Notes: a model not told the origin generated them from the sequence alone. A stretch of DNA of 64,000 nt from Lichtheimia corymbifera B2541 (GCA_000697475.1 JNEU01000845.1:1-64000), one strand, 5' to 3'. Positions 24,837 through 37,563 are shown, counted from the first letter of the stretch. Numbers and translations are program-made.

Positions 24837-26148
24837 TGAAGAAAAAAAGACAACAGGTCAAAAAGAGAAAGGAAATGAAGGACTTAAATAGAGGAAGAAA
24901 GAGACAATTAGCAGCAAGATAATTGGGATGTAATGTGACAATGCATCACTTTGTCGGATTAGGCGACACCCGCATCATCATCATCCACGCAGCCCATACG
25001 CATTGTCCCTCATTATCTCTCTAAAAGCAAGGTGCATTGTTGTTGCCTTCTGCACAGATCAACAATCGTATAACAATGGGGGGCTGTGGATAAAACACCC
25101 TATATCAGCCAATTGTATCTACGAGAACAAGCTTTTGTCTATATACCCCTTTTTCCCCCTCCTTACAAGAGCAACAGCTTGGTGCTTAACTAGGTGCTTG
25201 TACAGCACGACCAGTTACCGTGTATGGTAAACCCCGTCCAATTGACCCTGCCGATCACCATCGCATGAGTGTCACATACACAGACTCGATGACCCCGCAT
25301 GCTGCACAATGCTCAAACAAGAGCTGTCGATTAATTTTCTCCTCTCAGGCACACATCGATTCTCATCTACTGCTCCTTTCTTTAGGCAGGTGGGTGTCAC
25401 AGCATATCTGACAATCCTTTTTATCCTCTCCTTGTCGCCTTGCCCTAAAAACATTGCTTCACCGGCATTGTGGTTATCGTTGCTCCTTTGATTGCACCAA
25501 TAGGACACAGTACTTATTGTACATGCTGCATCTTTTTTTCTCTCTGATCCTAAGCTATCCACTTGGCCACCATGTCCTTGCCACTCCTTTTCTATCTCCT
25601 CAGTTTGCTCCACCACTCCTGCAACCCACATCCTCCCACACATCCAAAAAAAGGTATACCCATTTCTATTATTCAGCCCGTGCACGCATAGACTCTTTTA
25701 ATGTACCTCTATTAAAGCTACCTTCGCTTGATGCAATATTCAATTCATGCATGCATGCATGTTTTCTTTAGAGCCAACGTTCAAAATTAATTTTACACTA
25801 CCATGTGGCAACATGACATTCTCGTCATTCATATAAACAAATAACACCTAACATAGGTCCATGACCACAACAATAGTCATTATGATATCATTCTAGAGCA
25901 ACAACAGCTGTTGGTTGTTGCTTTGGGCTAGCAGTAGACTAATTAGTTGATGCATTGCAGACCCCGGCTGATTATGCATATATACGCAATCAATCTCTCC
26001 TTTCTTATCACCGCCCACATTCATATATCGACCATTGTATCAATAAATACATGACACTTATTCACTTGACAATGCATCTATCTCATGGAAACGTCTAGTC
26101 ACGTGATCACATAAAACCAAAAAAAGAAAAAAGAAATCAGAAGCTGAA
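24837..26148. other. Intergenic, PUF promoter, no other gene recognised
   Basis: Upstream region of the PUF gene. Several ORFs of 60-137 codons occur on both strands between 25,000 and 25,800, but none shows domain-like content and they overlap antisense to each other. A TCACGTGA palindrome sits at 26,099-26,106 and a T-rich tract (as read on the minus strand) at 26,119-26,132, both 3' of the tRNA gene. Confidence 0.5.
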
Positions 26149-26219
26149 TGCGCGGACCGGGAATCGAACCCGGGTCATCCGCGTGGCAGGCGGATATTAT
26201 ACCACTAAACCATCCGCGC
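26149..26219 (-). tRNA. tRNA-Gly (anticodon GCC)
   Basis: 71 nt, no intron. The acceptor stem GCGCGGA pairs with TCCGCGC, with discriminator A at 26,149. The D arm is TGGTTTAGTGGTA, the anticodon loop CTGCCAC (GCC), and the T arm GGGTTCGATTCCC. A T6-C-T7-GG tract follows about 17 nt after the 3' end and can serve as Pol III terminator, then TCACGTGA at 26,099-26,106. Confidence 0.97.
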
Positions 26220-27396
26220 TTCGTTATTTTGACACGGCCCGTGGTGGATGATATACTGGTGGCCTGCCTGGTTTGGAAGGTTGTTGAAATTGGATGAAAG
26301 AAGTATCAAGAAGCAGCGGAGCAGTCAAGGAATACGTTGATGGTGTTATCGTCTTGATGTGGGAGGTCATTGTCGAGGAATTTGGAGTAGAAGTAGTGGG
26401 AGGAATCATTGGTCGGAGTGAAGTGGCAGCCTGCAGCCCATCAGCGGCACCCTTTTTCTCTTTTACACATGGCCAATGTTTTTACATGAATATGAAACCT
26501 TGTTGTGGCTGATCCCTTGCCGGTAAAAGGGACATCAAAATAAACATTTTCAGATTATCGTTTTCTTCCTCTAGTTTTGTGGTTGCCTGGTATCAGAACG
26601 TCGCTGACAGAACGGTACAGGAACACATTATCTCTTTATTTGCATATTCTTCCTATCGAAGCTACCGAGTTATAAGAATCCCCCTTTCCCGCTCTTTTCA
26701 TTATCATTACACCACGATTGGTATATCACACGTATCAATTTTTTGATAAGCGACTAACATCACGAAGCGGTCACCTTCCTAAAAAGGAAGGTGCGCGAAA
26801 TGCAACAAAATTTGCAGCATAATGTAGCGGAATGCATTCGCTATTGACTGAGAACTATATCAATGCATTATGGGAGCTCAACTTGGAGTAATTTCAAACT
26901 GAATACCCAATTTTCGGTTATTGGCCAGAAGTCGGAGCTTGGCGTGGGTTGCTCAAGAAGGGGGTTCCCATGGCCCATGGTTGCTTTTGTCCTCAAGATT
27001 CCTTGCAGTGATGCATCATCCACATTCAATAAGCCATAGATTTACTTTCAGCATCATTGTTTGGTCATTCAATTGTCAATATCATCAACTTGTTTCATGA
27101 CTTTCGTCAGCTGTGGCAAGCATTTGAAATATATTTATAGGCAAACCTACGAGCTACGATAGGGGGACAAGCAAAGGATTAAAGGTCAAGTTAAGCATCT
27201 CAACCATGTTGTATCATCCCAACAAAGTGTTTCATCATCATCAAGAAACGAACAGGAAATTGCATGAAATAAAGTAGGTCATTGCACATCATTGTTGAAA
27301 AAATATAAATGGATACAAAAATGAGTGATACAATTGGTTCATGGATTCTTCAATTCTAAGAGTCTGCGTTGTAGGTAATGTATGACGGATGAGTGC

Positions 27397-28255
27397 TCAT
27401 GCTGGTGGATAAGAAGACGTCAAAGCTGATGGGTTCCCGTGATAATGCATGGATGATCGCCTGTTCGTATCTTTTAGCACCCCCATTGCATCGTCAAATT
27501 CAAAGTAATCGCGCATGTCGACTATATTATGCTTGCTCGCCTGGTGGTAAAGATCAATAGTTGTTGAGCGATTGCGTTTGTGCACGAGAATACTGCTGCA
27601 ATGTTGATGGATGATGAAGATAAGCTATATAGAATGAACACATGCATTAATCATATATCCAACGGGTGCATGATAGCATAAGATACATACGAGAAGATGT
27701 TCGTGCGACACTGGACATTATGGCCTGGTTGCTCTAGCGTCCTATCTCGGCGTACAAGGTACTTCGGCTGTTCATCCTCTATCATTCGGCTTACGTCCTC
27801 CTTGGGGTTTCATCACCAAGGTCTCAACATCTTGCAACATAATAATGAGCGTTGTCAGCGAGGTCATCCAAGTAGCAGGCAACACGTCTACCTTTTTACC
27901 TTTTCCATCCTCCATATAATTCCATAAGAAAGAGTGTTGTGATATACGCCATGGATATAGCGACCGTGGTGTTGAAGCCAGCGATGGTAACTGATATTGT
28001 ACTGTTGAAGGGTATTCATGCTATATCATACCCCATAAGAAACCGCGCGTTTTTTGAGAACATACATTTCGGCACATACCTTCCCTTACAATAGGATATA
28101 AAAACCCTCTTCAAGGTTCCCGTCGCCAATCTCCACGATGCAATTCCACAATAGAAGCACATTTCAACAAGGCGGTTAGCGCCACCACTGGCTATAATTG
28201 ACGAGTCATTTTGTGTGAGAGTTTGTTCAAGCGCCTTGTCGTGCGAAGCATACAT
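27397..28255 (-). pseudogene. Possible unrecognised spliced gene or gene remnant
   Basis: The minus strand here holds several open stretches next to plausible splice sites. One is an ORF starting at 28,255 (MYASHDKALEQTL). Another is a 62-codon ORF ending at 27,397 (DMRDYFEFDDAMGVL). Between them lie donor/acceptor-like sequences (GTAAGGGAAG, GTAAGCCG, GTATGTATC with TATAG or GCAG acceptors). More than one splicing pattern keeps an open frame and none yields a recognisable domain, so this may be a small lineage-specific gene, a remnant or chance. Confidence 0.2.
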
Positions 28256-28424
28256 AGGTTATTGCGTTATGGACATATTTCAGGACTTGTTGACTTGTTG
28301 CTCATCCTCCTTTTGCGATGGTGGTATGACAGGGATGAATGGGCGAAGAGAAAAGGACGGAGGAAGATAATCAAAAGCGTAGGCGGTGATTCAAAGGCAC
28401 GCTGCATGATTATGATCATAAAAT

Positions 28425-29840
28425 GCCAGCTAATAGCCCCTCCCAATAATCATCTTTATTGCCCAATTCACTGCATATGAACGATTGCCCTACTCCAGAA
28501 ATTCATTTCCATCATTCAGCTTTGTTGATCCGAGTGGATTTGACCGAGATACGTCCAAACAAAGAAACATCATCCAAGCATCAGAAAAATCAAATAAATG
28601 GTTACTTCATAAACTGCCAGCTAATAGCCCCTTCCTCCCATTCTCGATTGTAGCCTAATCCATTGCATAGGAACAATTGCCCTGCTCTAGACAAGTATCA
28701 CCGTCATTCAACTTTCTTGATCTGAGAAGATATGACTGAGCTACGCCCAAACAAAGGAGGATCATCCAGCATCAGAATAATCAAATTTGATTAATGATTT
28801 GTAAACTATCAGCTAATAGCCCCTTCCTCCCATTCGCCACTGTTGCCCGAAACAATGCATGTTAACGATTGTCCTGCTCCAGCTCAACATTTCTATCCTT
28901 CAACTTTCTTGATTCGAGAGGTTTTGACTGAGCAACGCTCATACAAAGAAATATCATTCAAGCACCAGAGAAATCTATTTAATTTCCACCTCTTCCACTC
29001 CCTCCTTCTTTGTCTCTTCCTCTCATTCTCAACTGTTGCCCCATTCAAGTACAATTACCACCTGCGAACGATTGTCCTGCTTCAACCCATCATGCCAATG
29101 CTACAGCTGCCTTGATTCGAATTCCTTTCACTGAATGGACAAGCTCATGGCGTGTACTCCCCACTACAGCAACACCCGCATTCCTTGATACAACACACTC
29201 TCTTGCACTCTCATCCGCCACAACCAATCGTAACAGCATTCATTCCAGCAGTTGCTATTAGCGTGCCCTTTACACCATTATCTCAAACAGTGTTCTTTTA
29301 CTTGCAGCAGCATACCTTGCAGCCTTTGCCACGTGGACAGCATATAGCCATTGTATAGAAGCAGCTTTATTTACGTGTAGCAACGTGTTTCAATACATGT
29401 GGATCCCTATGGGTGATTCTATTTCTACCATCAACTATTACTACTGCGAAATACAAGCATTCTTCACCTGGTTGAGTTGCGATAGAAAGTGAACATGCAA
29501 GTGATTGACCAACAGTCGGATGGACAAGGAAGCGATCGCACGAGTTCTTTGTATCAACGTACTGGACTTGCATTAGTTATAGATGGATGGATTCAATCAA
29601 TCACAGCGGTGGATGATCCTGAAACGTCGATTTGATTGCTTTGTACGTCGTCAGCAGGAAGGATGGATCATGTTGCATGGATACGGCTGAGGATGATGAT
29701 GGATTGGATGGCATGGATGAGACGGCTTGTACTTTTGACGAAAGTTAGTTTGTCGCCATGGATGATATTGGGTGTTGGAGCCAAGGCACGCACAGCAGCT
29801 AGTTTGCAATCCGGGACGAAGATGTTTACGACGGTAGCAA
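28425..29840 (+). repeat. Dispersed repeat, copy B
   Basis: Starts with three tandem units of about 190 bp (about 28,425-28,616, 28,617-28,807, 28,808-28,976), each beginning TG/TATCAGCTAATAGCCCC and containing ACGATTGYCCT, CATTCARCTTT-TTGAT and CCAAGCAT/CAAGCACC-AGA. It continues (28,980-29,480) with the block shared with copy A: TTTAATTTCCAC, GCGAACGATTGTCC, CATCATGCCAATGC and TTTACGTGTAGCAACG. It then runs on through sequence matching the inverted copy C: GAAATACAAGC-TTCTTCACCTGG, GATGGATTCAATCAA and GAGGATGATGATGGATTGG. No intact ORF. Confidence 0.75.
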
Positions 29841-30298
29841 CCAAGGATTCGATGACGCAACGATAATGTTACCCATCGCTTCTATGTGGTCCACTTGACT
29901 AGTTTCTGGAACGAAAGACAGGATAGAAATCTGAAGGTCGGGAAGCAGATTGGATAGTCTACATCACTGTATCGACATGCTTTTGTTGTTTTTATCACAT
30001 TACATTTATTAAAGTTTCCAACTTCGTTCGCAAAACATCGATTTTCTGTGGAATGGCTTATCACTAAGACACTACATGTGCTGCAATGACCCACTCACCG
30101 CACACACACGCACATCACCAAATAAGAGTTGCTTTGCTTATTCCATATCGGTTTATATGTTGCTTTTATTTATCTGCAACGTTACGTTACGCTTGGAAGT
30201 GTGTTGAAAGATGGGTTTCATTTTTTGGATATTTGAAGGTGTAACGCATGAGCATGTATATAGTGTAACATATCATTTGCTTGCTAGATGGCCTCCCT

Positions 30299-31130
30299 TT
30301 GACACGCCATTGCACTTTTATCACCTTTATTCATGTAAAACGATTAACGAAATTACATTCTCAACCATCCATCGCTATTGATTATCGCTATATTCTTCAA
30401 ATGAAAGCGATTTATTATCAGTAGGGAAAGGGGAGTGAGCAAAGACTGTAAATCTAATGCGTCATTGTGATGCGAGAAAAAGGATCCTTCCTTTGAGAAT
30501 CGTTGGGGAAGAGTGGGGGAGGGTTGCAAAAGATAAAGTAATCTAATGCGTCATTGTGATGATGGTAGAAAAAAGAGGTTTCCTTTGACAACATGAAAAA
30601 GAAAACGCCCTCGTATTATGAGACATCCACCTGACATGTGATGCAGCTGCCTTTCCAGAATCCCCTTTTTTTGACACGCCCATGCACTTTTATCACCTTT
30701 ATTCATGTAAAACGATTAACGAAATTACATTCTCAACCATCCATCGCTATTGATTATCGCTATATTCTTCAAATGAAAGCGATTTATTATCAGTAGGGAA
30801 AGGGGAGTGAGCAAAGACTGTAAATCTAATGCGTCATTGTGATGCGAGAAAAAGAGGTTTCCTTTGACAACATGAAAAAGAAAACGCCCTCGTATTATGA
30901 GACATCCACCTGACATGTGATGCAGCTGCCTTTCCAGAATCCCCTTTTTTTGACACGCCCATGCACTTCCATCACATCGATTCATGTAATGCGTTTAACG
31001 AAGTATCATTGAGAATCATCCGTTCGTCACTTGTTACTGCTATGCTCTTCAATTCCGAGCGATTTGTAATCGATAGGGGAAGGAGGGGAGCTAACAATGA
31101 ACGTAATTTGATGCATCATTGTGATGCGAG
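30299..31130 (+). repeat. Tandem duplication, three copies
   Basis: Three copies start at the shared GACACGCC: 30,301, 30,673 and 30,952. Copies 1 and 2 are almost identical over about 185 bp (TTTATCACCTTTATTCATG through TAATGCGTCATTGTGATG). Copy 1 then has about 93 extra bp (30,480-30,573), including an internal second TCTAATGCGTCATTGTGATG. Copies 1 and 2 share a second identical block (TTTCCTTTGACAACATG to TTCCAGAATCCCC). Copy 3 is clearly diverged over its about 180 bp. Confidence 0.9.
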
Positions 31131-33929
31131 TTTTTTTTTCCCCTCGCTGCTCTGGGTAATCTTTGTTTACATATTGACTTCCACACACGCTCCTTCTTTT
31201 TGCGCATGAGCCTGGGACCCATGACTTAATAATGACATGCCACCCTTATCTTCTACTCCATGAGCCAATACATTCACGTATCGAGTATAGTTTTTCCTAC
31301 ACTTGGCTATGTGGGCCGAGATTCAGACAATGGCGCATACCACTTTTTCCCTACTCTGGGTGCTTTTAATGCATCCAACGACCCCTCACATTCCATTGGC
31401 CCATGCTATTGAGCTATGGATTCATGCATCAGCAATAGTGTTTCTTGTTGGGATTCTGTGTTTGTGGGGTGGGGGGAGATTGACCCCTAGATTTTTAACA
31501 CGGCGTGTTTTTTTTTCTTGGCATCGTTTGATTCATGCAGTGACCTTTACACATTTCCGTAACGCCTTGACACCAATCGTTTATGGTTCAACAATGACAC
31601 ATCCTCGCTTGTCTTCTTCGCAAAGTAATGGTGGATCATCAATAACAATTTTCTTCCTCAACATGTGGTCATTGAAAGCACTTTCCCCTTGTTGTCACTC
31701 GTGACAATATGGATTTGTGTATTCCCCGTTGCTTATCTCCTCCTCGTACACCAATGAGGGATCAACAATGACACTTTTTTTTGTTTGTACACGCGACCAT
31801 GTAGGTCGAGGCGTATTTTTCGACTCATGTTGTCTCCCGCCTGTCACTCGTGATGCTCTTGAATTCATGCAGTCATCCCCAACAAATATCATTTTTTACC
31901 CTTATCTTGTGCTTCTGCGAGGGATCCGATAGGTGCGATAAAGTTGACTCATTGTTTTATTTCTCTGTACCCTCTGATGCTGTGAGGATTGATGCATGAA
32001 TGACGGAAATGGGGGGGGGTGGTTTGGCGCCTTCCGCGGGACCATCGTGCTCATCGAGAAATGATATATAATATTGCAAACGCTCCCTATCTCACGCTCC
32101 TTTAACTTCCATCTCTATTCTGGCCACACACACACACACACACAAATCGTCTTCGGGGGTTCGTATTGCTGGCTCATTCAAGTTATGCTTATTCCATGTA
32201 CTCATTGCAACCATGTCATTGTAGCTGGCCACCCTTATCAAGCGTCTTCCCGCCATCTGTTGCTGCTATCAAGTCCCAATGCCATTAGCTCTTGTCACTC
32301 GCCTCCGCAACTTCCCCCTCCCCACTACTATCCATGTAAGCTTATCGTGTTGGTCTCATGTGTCTACTTGGTTATGCTGACATCTTATGTTAGGAGGGAT
32401 AAAACCACGGCACAGCCACCACCACCGAAGCTCTCCCCTAACCACGGAGAAGCGACGGATGCAGGGTATACCCCTGCGTTCCCTCGGGGTATGTAATGGT
32501 ATTTGGGTATTGTGATCTTTCATTGTTGATACTAACAACATTCTTTTACTATGGTTCTTATTCCGTGATCTCTTTGACCTTCGTTTCCTTTTACTTTTGT
32601 GGATTACTTCATCTTATCAACATTCAATTATTTTAATAATAAAGATTAAAGTTTCCTTGTTGATATGATGATAGACGATAGGTAGCAGGATTGTACACAG
32701 ATTTAAATAGACGCCTGTATTTTCAAAGATAATAAACCTCTAGTAATGGTACCTAACGATAACGCTTGCTACGACAACTCGACCAATTGTAAGCTTAAGT
32801 GATTATGTTTAAGAAAGAGTGGGATATGATACAAACGAGTACATACATATGCTTACGTATGACGACTTCCACCATACGCTATTTTGTATGTATGACCTTA
32901 TATTAATACGATCTCTGGAGACAAGCAATGCCATCACCCCTGCCATTCTTTCACACAAATACTCTCTGATGCACTAATTATTTGGCTTGTTAATCATACC
33001 ATGGTTCCATACGGTCTATCACGCGAACCTTACTACAGGGGCAGGAACCATTATGTAAAACCCACCAATAAGATTGAATCTCATAGCCCCGCCCTCTCTG
33101 CTTAATTGTACAAATGACTATTTTCTGCATTTTTGGTTCTAGTATAAGTGATACTATACGGCAAGTGGTCTTTGCTGATTGTCAAGTAGCTTGAGCCTAA
33201 TGGAACCAAAGATGCAGAGGAGTTGATGGTACCACAAATCCCACGGAGTTGAAGGATCGATCCTATTGGCGGAGAATGCATGAAAGATATTTCCCCTATT
33301 CGCCTATAATAAGGTCAGCCTATGGTAGCCCGTATAGATTGGTTTGTTGTTATATAAGGTTGCATAAGATAGCATGCTGAAAATTACTATAGGTAAGTAT
33401 GGTATGCTCATACACTCGTGGAACGTTGTATCACGACTCATTCTTTCTTGAACAGAAGAATGTATTAAGTATATAATGAACCAATTCAAGCTATTTATTT
33501 TACAACAAAGACTACGCTAGGTATTATGCAATTCAAGCGTTCGAGAACCAGCTCTATCTTTCATCTATCAATACGTGAACTTGGGAGGTTTAATGAGTGC
33601 TATAATGTGACAAAGGAACGAAAGCGTCCGATACGATGGTGTGAATGATCCAATTTCGCTTCCCAACCTTAAAATTTCTATCCCCTTTTTAATCCCGAAA
33701 CCAACCAAATGATCCGCATCTTGTGCAGATGACCTGATACCACGATACCATCCTAAATAGCATGTCGAATCCAAATGTTCATTCAATGAAAAGCCGAGGA
33801 ATAGAATATGATAGTGTGGATGCTTATCAAGTAAATATGGCAGGGGAACTATATATACAAACTGAATAGGGTATGGGTGAATCACATAGAGTCATCAGTG
33901 ATAATTGTGTCATTCTCTTCTTCCTTGCT

Positions 33930-35650
33930 GCCGTTATAACATCCCTCGTCCATGATTGTGAAGTAGTAGTTGCTGCATGCATTGAATCGAGTATCCCCAA
34001 TAGCATCCATGGCTGTAAAGCATCCCACCCAATCCATAATCGTCCTCAGTCGTATTCACGTGATCGTTCCTGCGGACGACGCGCCAAGTAACCACAGCAA
34101 CATTCCAGGGTATCCCATCACTGCACTTGATTGCATCCATCCATAAAATCCAATATGTTGGTTGAAACTAGCCATGTGATCGTTGCTGGTATGCTCCCTT
34201 CTGCATCGTAGCCCAACCAGATGAAGATTACTTGTATTGCGGTGGATTTGATAACTGATATGGCATCCCATCCATTGGAATCCGTATGTATCAAAGCAAG
34301 TTGCTGCAAGTAACTTGAGACAATGGTGTAAAAGACACTGATGATAGCAACGGCTGCTACGTTTGGTCGCGGCAGAGGAGTGTGCGAGAACGTGTGTTGT
34401 AGTAGAGTGACAAGGCTGTGAATGCTGTTTGAGACAATGAAATGCAGGTCTTGCTAATAGCAACTGCTGGAATGAATGCTGTTACGTATGGTTGTGGTTG
34501 AGGATCGTACAAGAGAAGATGGAGTGTCAAGAAACACGGGTGTTGTCGTGGGGTGCACACGCCATGACTTGCCATTCAGTCAAAGACAATCGGATAAAGA
34601 ACAATCGTAGGTTTGGCATGATGGGTAGAAGCAGGGCAATCGTTCGTACATAGCTGGTAACTGTAGTTGAACGAGCCAACAGTTGAGAGAGAAAATAAAG
34701 TGGGAGAGGAAGAGCTGGAAATTGAATAGGCTGAGCTGTCGGGCATATCCATGCACGCTGTAAATTGATCCATGATCTTGCGATTGCTCAACTTGAACCT
34801 CAAATTTGCACCTAATATGCTCTTGGACATGCTGATCAACTTTGACTTAATAAAGAACCCATGCTTCATAGTATTAATTTTGAATGGGAGGGTATAATGT
34901 GGGGTTTACTATGGTGGACGGAAATTGGGAAAGCGCCCGATTCATTGAAATGTCATTTAGTATGAATTACCTTGGGATTGCCCACTTTGAACTTGAAACT
35001 TGGTAAGCAGGTTCTCTCCGTCATGCTGGTCAACTCCATTCATTTAAAAACTGCATGCTTCATTATGATGATTCAAAGAATTGGACGGCCCAAATATAGG
35101 ACAGACGGAACGCAGGTAGGGTGTATAGTGCACACCCCCGCAATTGTCCATCTCGATTGTCAAACTTGTCCAGGGCGCTGGGTATCGACATTCTGATCGA
35201 CTCCATTCATATTAAAGTCGCAGGCATCATTGTGAGAATTAAAATGGGAGCGTCGCACGATGAATGGGCCGGATTATATGTAGCGTAGACGGCCCGTGAC
35301 CTTGAGATTGCCGATTTCGAACCTGAAAGTTTTATACAAGATGCTCTTGTACATGCTGATCAACTTTGTCATAATACAGACCTCACGCTTCATTTGAAAA
35401 TCTTGAATGGGAGGATGTAATGAGTAATTGACTATGAAGGATGGAAATTCCGCGCACGTCCAAATTCATGAAATGTCATTTACTATGAATTACCCTGGGA
35501 TTCCCCATCTTGAACTTGAAACTTGGTAAGAAGGTACTCTGAGCAATGCTGATCAACTCTATTCATGTTAAAATTGCACGCTTCATTATAAAAATTTGGA
35601 ATGGGAGCCTCCAATGTGGGAGGAGACAAGTAGGGTGAATGGTCGATGAC
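33930..35650 (-). repeat. Dispersed repeat, copy C (inverted)
   Basis: Read on the minus strand this repeats the order of copies A and B. From about 35,650 to 34,770 it has degenerate 170-bp-like units carrying AGCAT-GTTGATC-type cores (seen on plus as GCTGATCAACTT near 34,830, 35,360, 35,550). Then come the blocks CGAACGATTGCCCTGCTTC, CATCATGCCAAACC and CAACAACATTCATTCCAGCAGTTGC-like sequence near 34,430-34,660. It ends with the extension shared with copy B (about 33,940-34,300). It is strongly mutated, with no ORF. Confidence 0.72.
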
Positions 35651-35659
35651 CCCCGAGAT

Positions 35660-37416
35660 TGCCCATGTGGACCTTCATTTTTGCACACAACCTTGTTTTA
35701 GCCACTGCGAGCAGTTTTATTCTAGTAATGACCCCACGTTTAATTGTAGATCTTTGGGTTACAAGTGCCTTTATGTTTTCCCTATGCTGTATGTGTGTTA
35801 GAGCTGCCTCCTCGTTATGGATGGTTTTGAGGGCACTGTAAACAAGGTGAACAACTGAACGAAATGGCACGTGGAGATTAAACACACACGCCCTTGACAG
35901 GTGGCTGCACGAATGGGTGATGATAATGATGATTGCCTTTAGGAAGCTACCCAAGTAAACACCCATCCCATAATAATGAACATGTGTCAAGGATGGAATG
36001 TGCGTAGGCAAATAGTGGTGCCAATGTCACATTTGGATGTACCGGGTCAAGCTGCATAAACCAAAGAGGATGCGCACACATAGGCCTAATGCCACTCTTT
36101 TGCTACAGTAGCATTTGGGAATGGTAACTCACGTCCTGAAAATCAATAGAGGACCACTCTTTCATCACCCTCTCTCTTTATGTATCAGAATAATATGTTG
36201 TATGGTGTATGTAGGTATTCCTCATTTACAGCGCCGATAGCAGAACCGCGTTTATTCCATTAAAGCTACGACATTAATCTACAAGCAACAAAGAAGGGAA
36301 TAAACTATCAAAGTGCAAGTGGATAATAAACCATGCTTTCTTCTAGCTACTTGGCCGCCACCATGATCCTGCTCTTCGTCATTATCATCGCTCATTATTC
36401 GCAGTAGTCCTCATCATCCTCGGCCTCGTAGCCACGTTCTCTCCAGAAAAGACACACAAAAAGAATGGATCTTGCATGCTTCCTTTTAGACGCCTGCGGG
36501 ATATCAGACTTGATGAAGCAGCATCATGTTGCCAACAGAAAGGTAGACCATGCTTGTTTATGTCATTGTCGTTAGTGCCGTAATCATCCTCGATCCCCAT
36601 CATAATATTTACCCTGGTCTCTATGAATAAGATACATCCACCATCAATAAATCGGACACATATTGGAAGGATGATGCTCACTAAAAACTGCAGGGGGATG
36701 CAAGTATGGCAGGAATCACGCAGCCAAATCGCCGTCTTGAGAAAATGCTTGTTGACCAGTTGGAGTATAAAAGAAGCCCTCCATCATGAGGCCAAGTTGC
36801 TGCTGATCAGGTCCCTTCATGGTAGGCTGGGTTGTTGCAGCATTGACTGTATAGCTGATCCTAACGTTCATTCATCAGGAGTTCCTCGATTGCGTTAGTT
36901 AAGCCTTGCAAGTGGAACGTTGTCTGCTCATCGGTGTCAAAGGAAGAGAAAAAATGCATTATGCGCGACCCTTAATCAGTTTCAGACAACGATACAAGAT
37001 AGAGTTCCTATTCACCCCCTTTCTCCGTCGTATATGCATGTCATCTTTGCGTTATGTTGTTCCTCACTCAGCTACCCGTATGCATCATATTATGTTATCA
37101 ATAAAGTCCATTCTCTTTACGTTGCTTGTAATTAATATATGTCGCAGCCTTTGCTGAGCAATCTCTTTTGGCAAACTACGCCTCATCCTCTTTTACACAT
37201 ATTCATGCAAAGCCCATCTACCACCAAGCCCATCCCTTTGACTGCGCCTCAGATATCATAGATAGCCAACACATATAAATATCCCCCTCATTCGCATACA
37301 ATAAAACATTATCTTACGTCTGTACTTCATTCAGTGTACTAGTCTATCTATCTCTGGCCATTGGTTTACCAGCACAGATTTGGACCGACATAATACCAAA
37401 CCTCCCAGACAAAAAA
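35660..37416. other. Non-genic stretch right of repeat copy C
   Basis: Short ORFs only, no domain-like content. Nothing recognised until the CACGTGA motifs 3' of tRNA-Gly(UCC). Confidence 0.45.
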
Positions 37417-37445
37417 CACGTGATTGTCGGAGTCAATAATCAAAA

Positions 37446-37453
37446 TCACGTGA
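37446..37453 (+). promoter_or_regulatory. TCACGTGA palindrome 3' of tRNA-Gly(UCC)
   Basis: E-box palindrome 40 bp from the 3' end of the tRNA. A second CACGTGA lies at 37,417-37,423. Equivalent sites are at 26,099-26,106 and 37,799-37,806 next to the other two tRNA genes. In other fungi CACGTG is bound by bHLH factors such as Cbf1. A role here is inference. Confidence 0.45.
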
Positions 37454-37492
37454 CTCGTTTTCCGAACGGGATAAAACAATAACATACACAAA

Positions 37493-37563
37493 TGCGTAGA
37501 CGGGGAATCGAACCCCGACCTTCTGCTTGGAAGGCAGAAATTGTACCATTCAACTATCTACGC
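37493..37563 (-). tRNA. tRNA-Gly (anticodon UCC)
   Basis: 71 nt, no intron. Acceptor GCGTAGA pairs with TCTACGC, with discriminator A at 37,493. The D arm is TAGTTGAATGGTA. The anticodon stem TTCTGC/GCAGAA encloses loop CTTCCAA (anticodon TCC in DNA), and the T arm is GGGGTTCGATTCCCC. The acceptor and T arms resemble the tRNA-Gly(GCC) at 26,149, suggesting shared ancestry. No strong T run follows closely on the minus strand. The nearest is TTTT about 20 nt downstream. Confidence 0.96.

Larger units (their letters stand above)
26220..37492. other. Gene-poor block of about 11 kb between tRNA genes
   Basis: No gene with recognisable protein content was found, although ORFs up to 140 codons occur. 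It contains repeat copies B (about 28,425-29,840) and C (about 33,930-35,650, inverted) and a tandem duplication (30,299-31,130). Other parts (26,300-27,390, 31,130-33,900, 35,660-37,490) show only short low-complexity tracts and decayed sequence. The block is bounded by tRNA-Gly(GCC) on the left and tRNA-Gly(UCC)/tRNA-Arg(ACG) on the right. Confidence 0.6.

Noticed and set aside
25272..25771. Overlapping antisense ORFs of 105-137 codons upstream of the PUF gene
   Set aside because: Mutually antisense frames, none with recognisable content. Most likely chance.
31303..31704. 133-codon ORF (+) in the gene-poor block
   Set aside because: No recognisable content, no plausible splice partners, in decayed repeat-like DNA with homopolymer runs.
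32074..32496. 140-codon ORF (+) with a His-Thr run
   Set aside because: The run is a translated (CA)n microsatellite. The rest is proline/serine low complexity with no family match.
33568..33885. 105-codon ORF (-) left of repeat copy C
   Set aside because: No domain, no supporting splice sites. Length is not exceptional for chance at this base composition.
35586..36011. 141-codon ORF (-) overlapping the edge of repeat copy C
   Set aside because: Partly inside repeat sequence that is not coding in the other copies.
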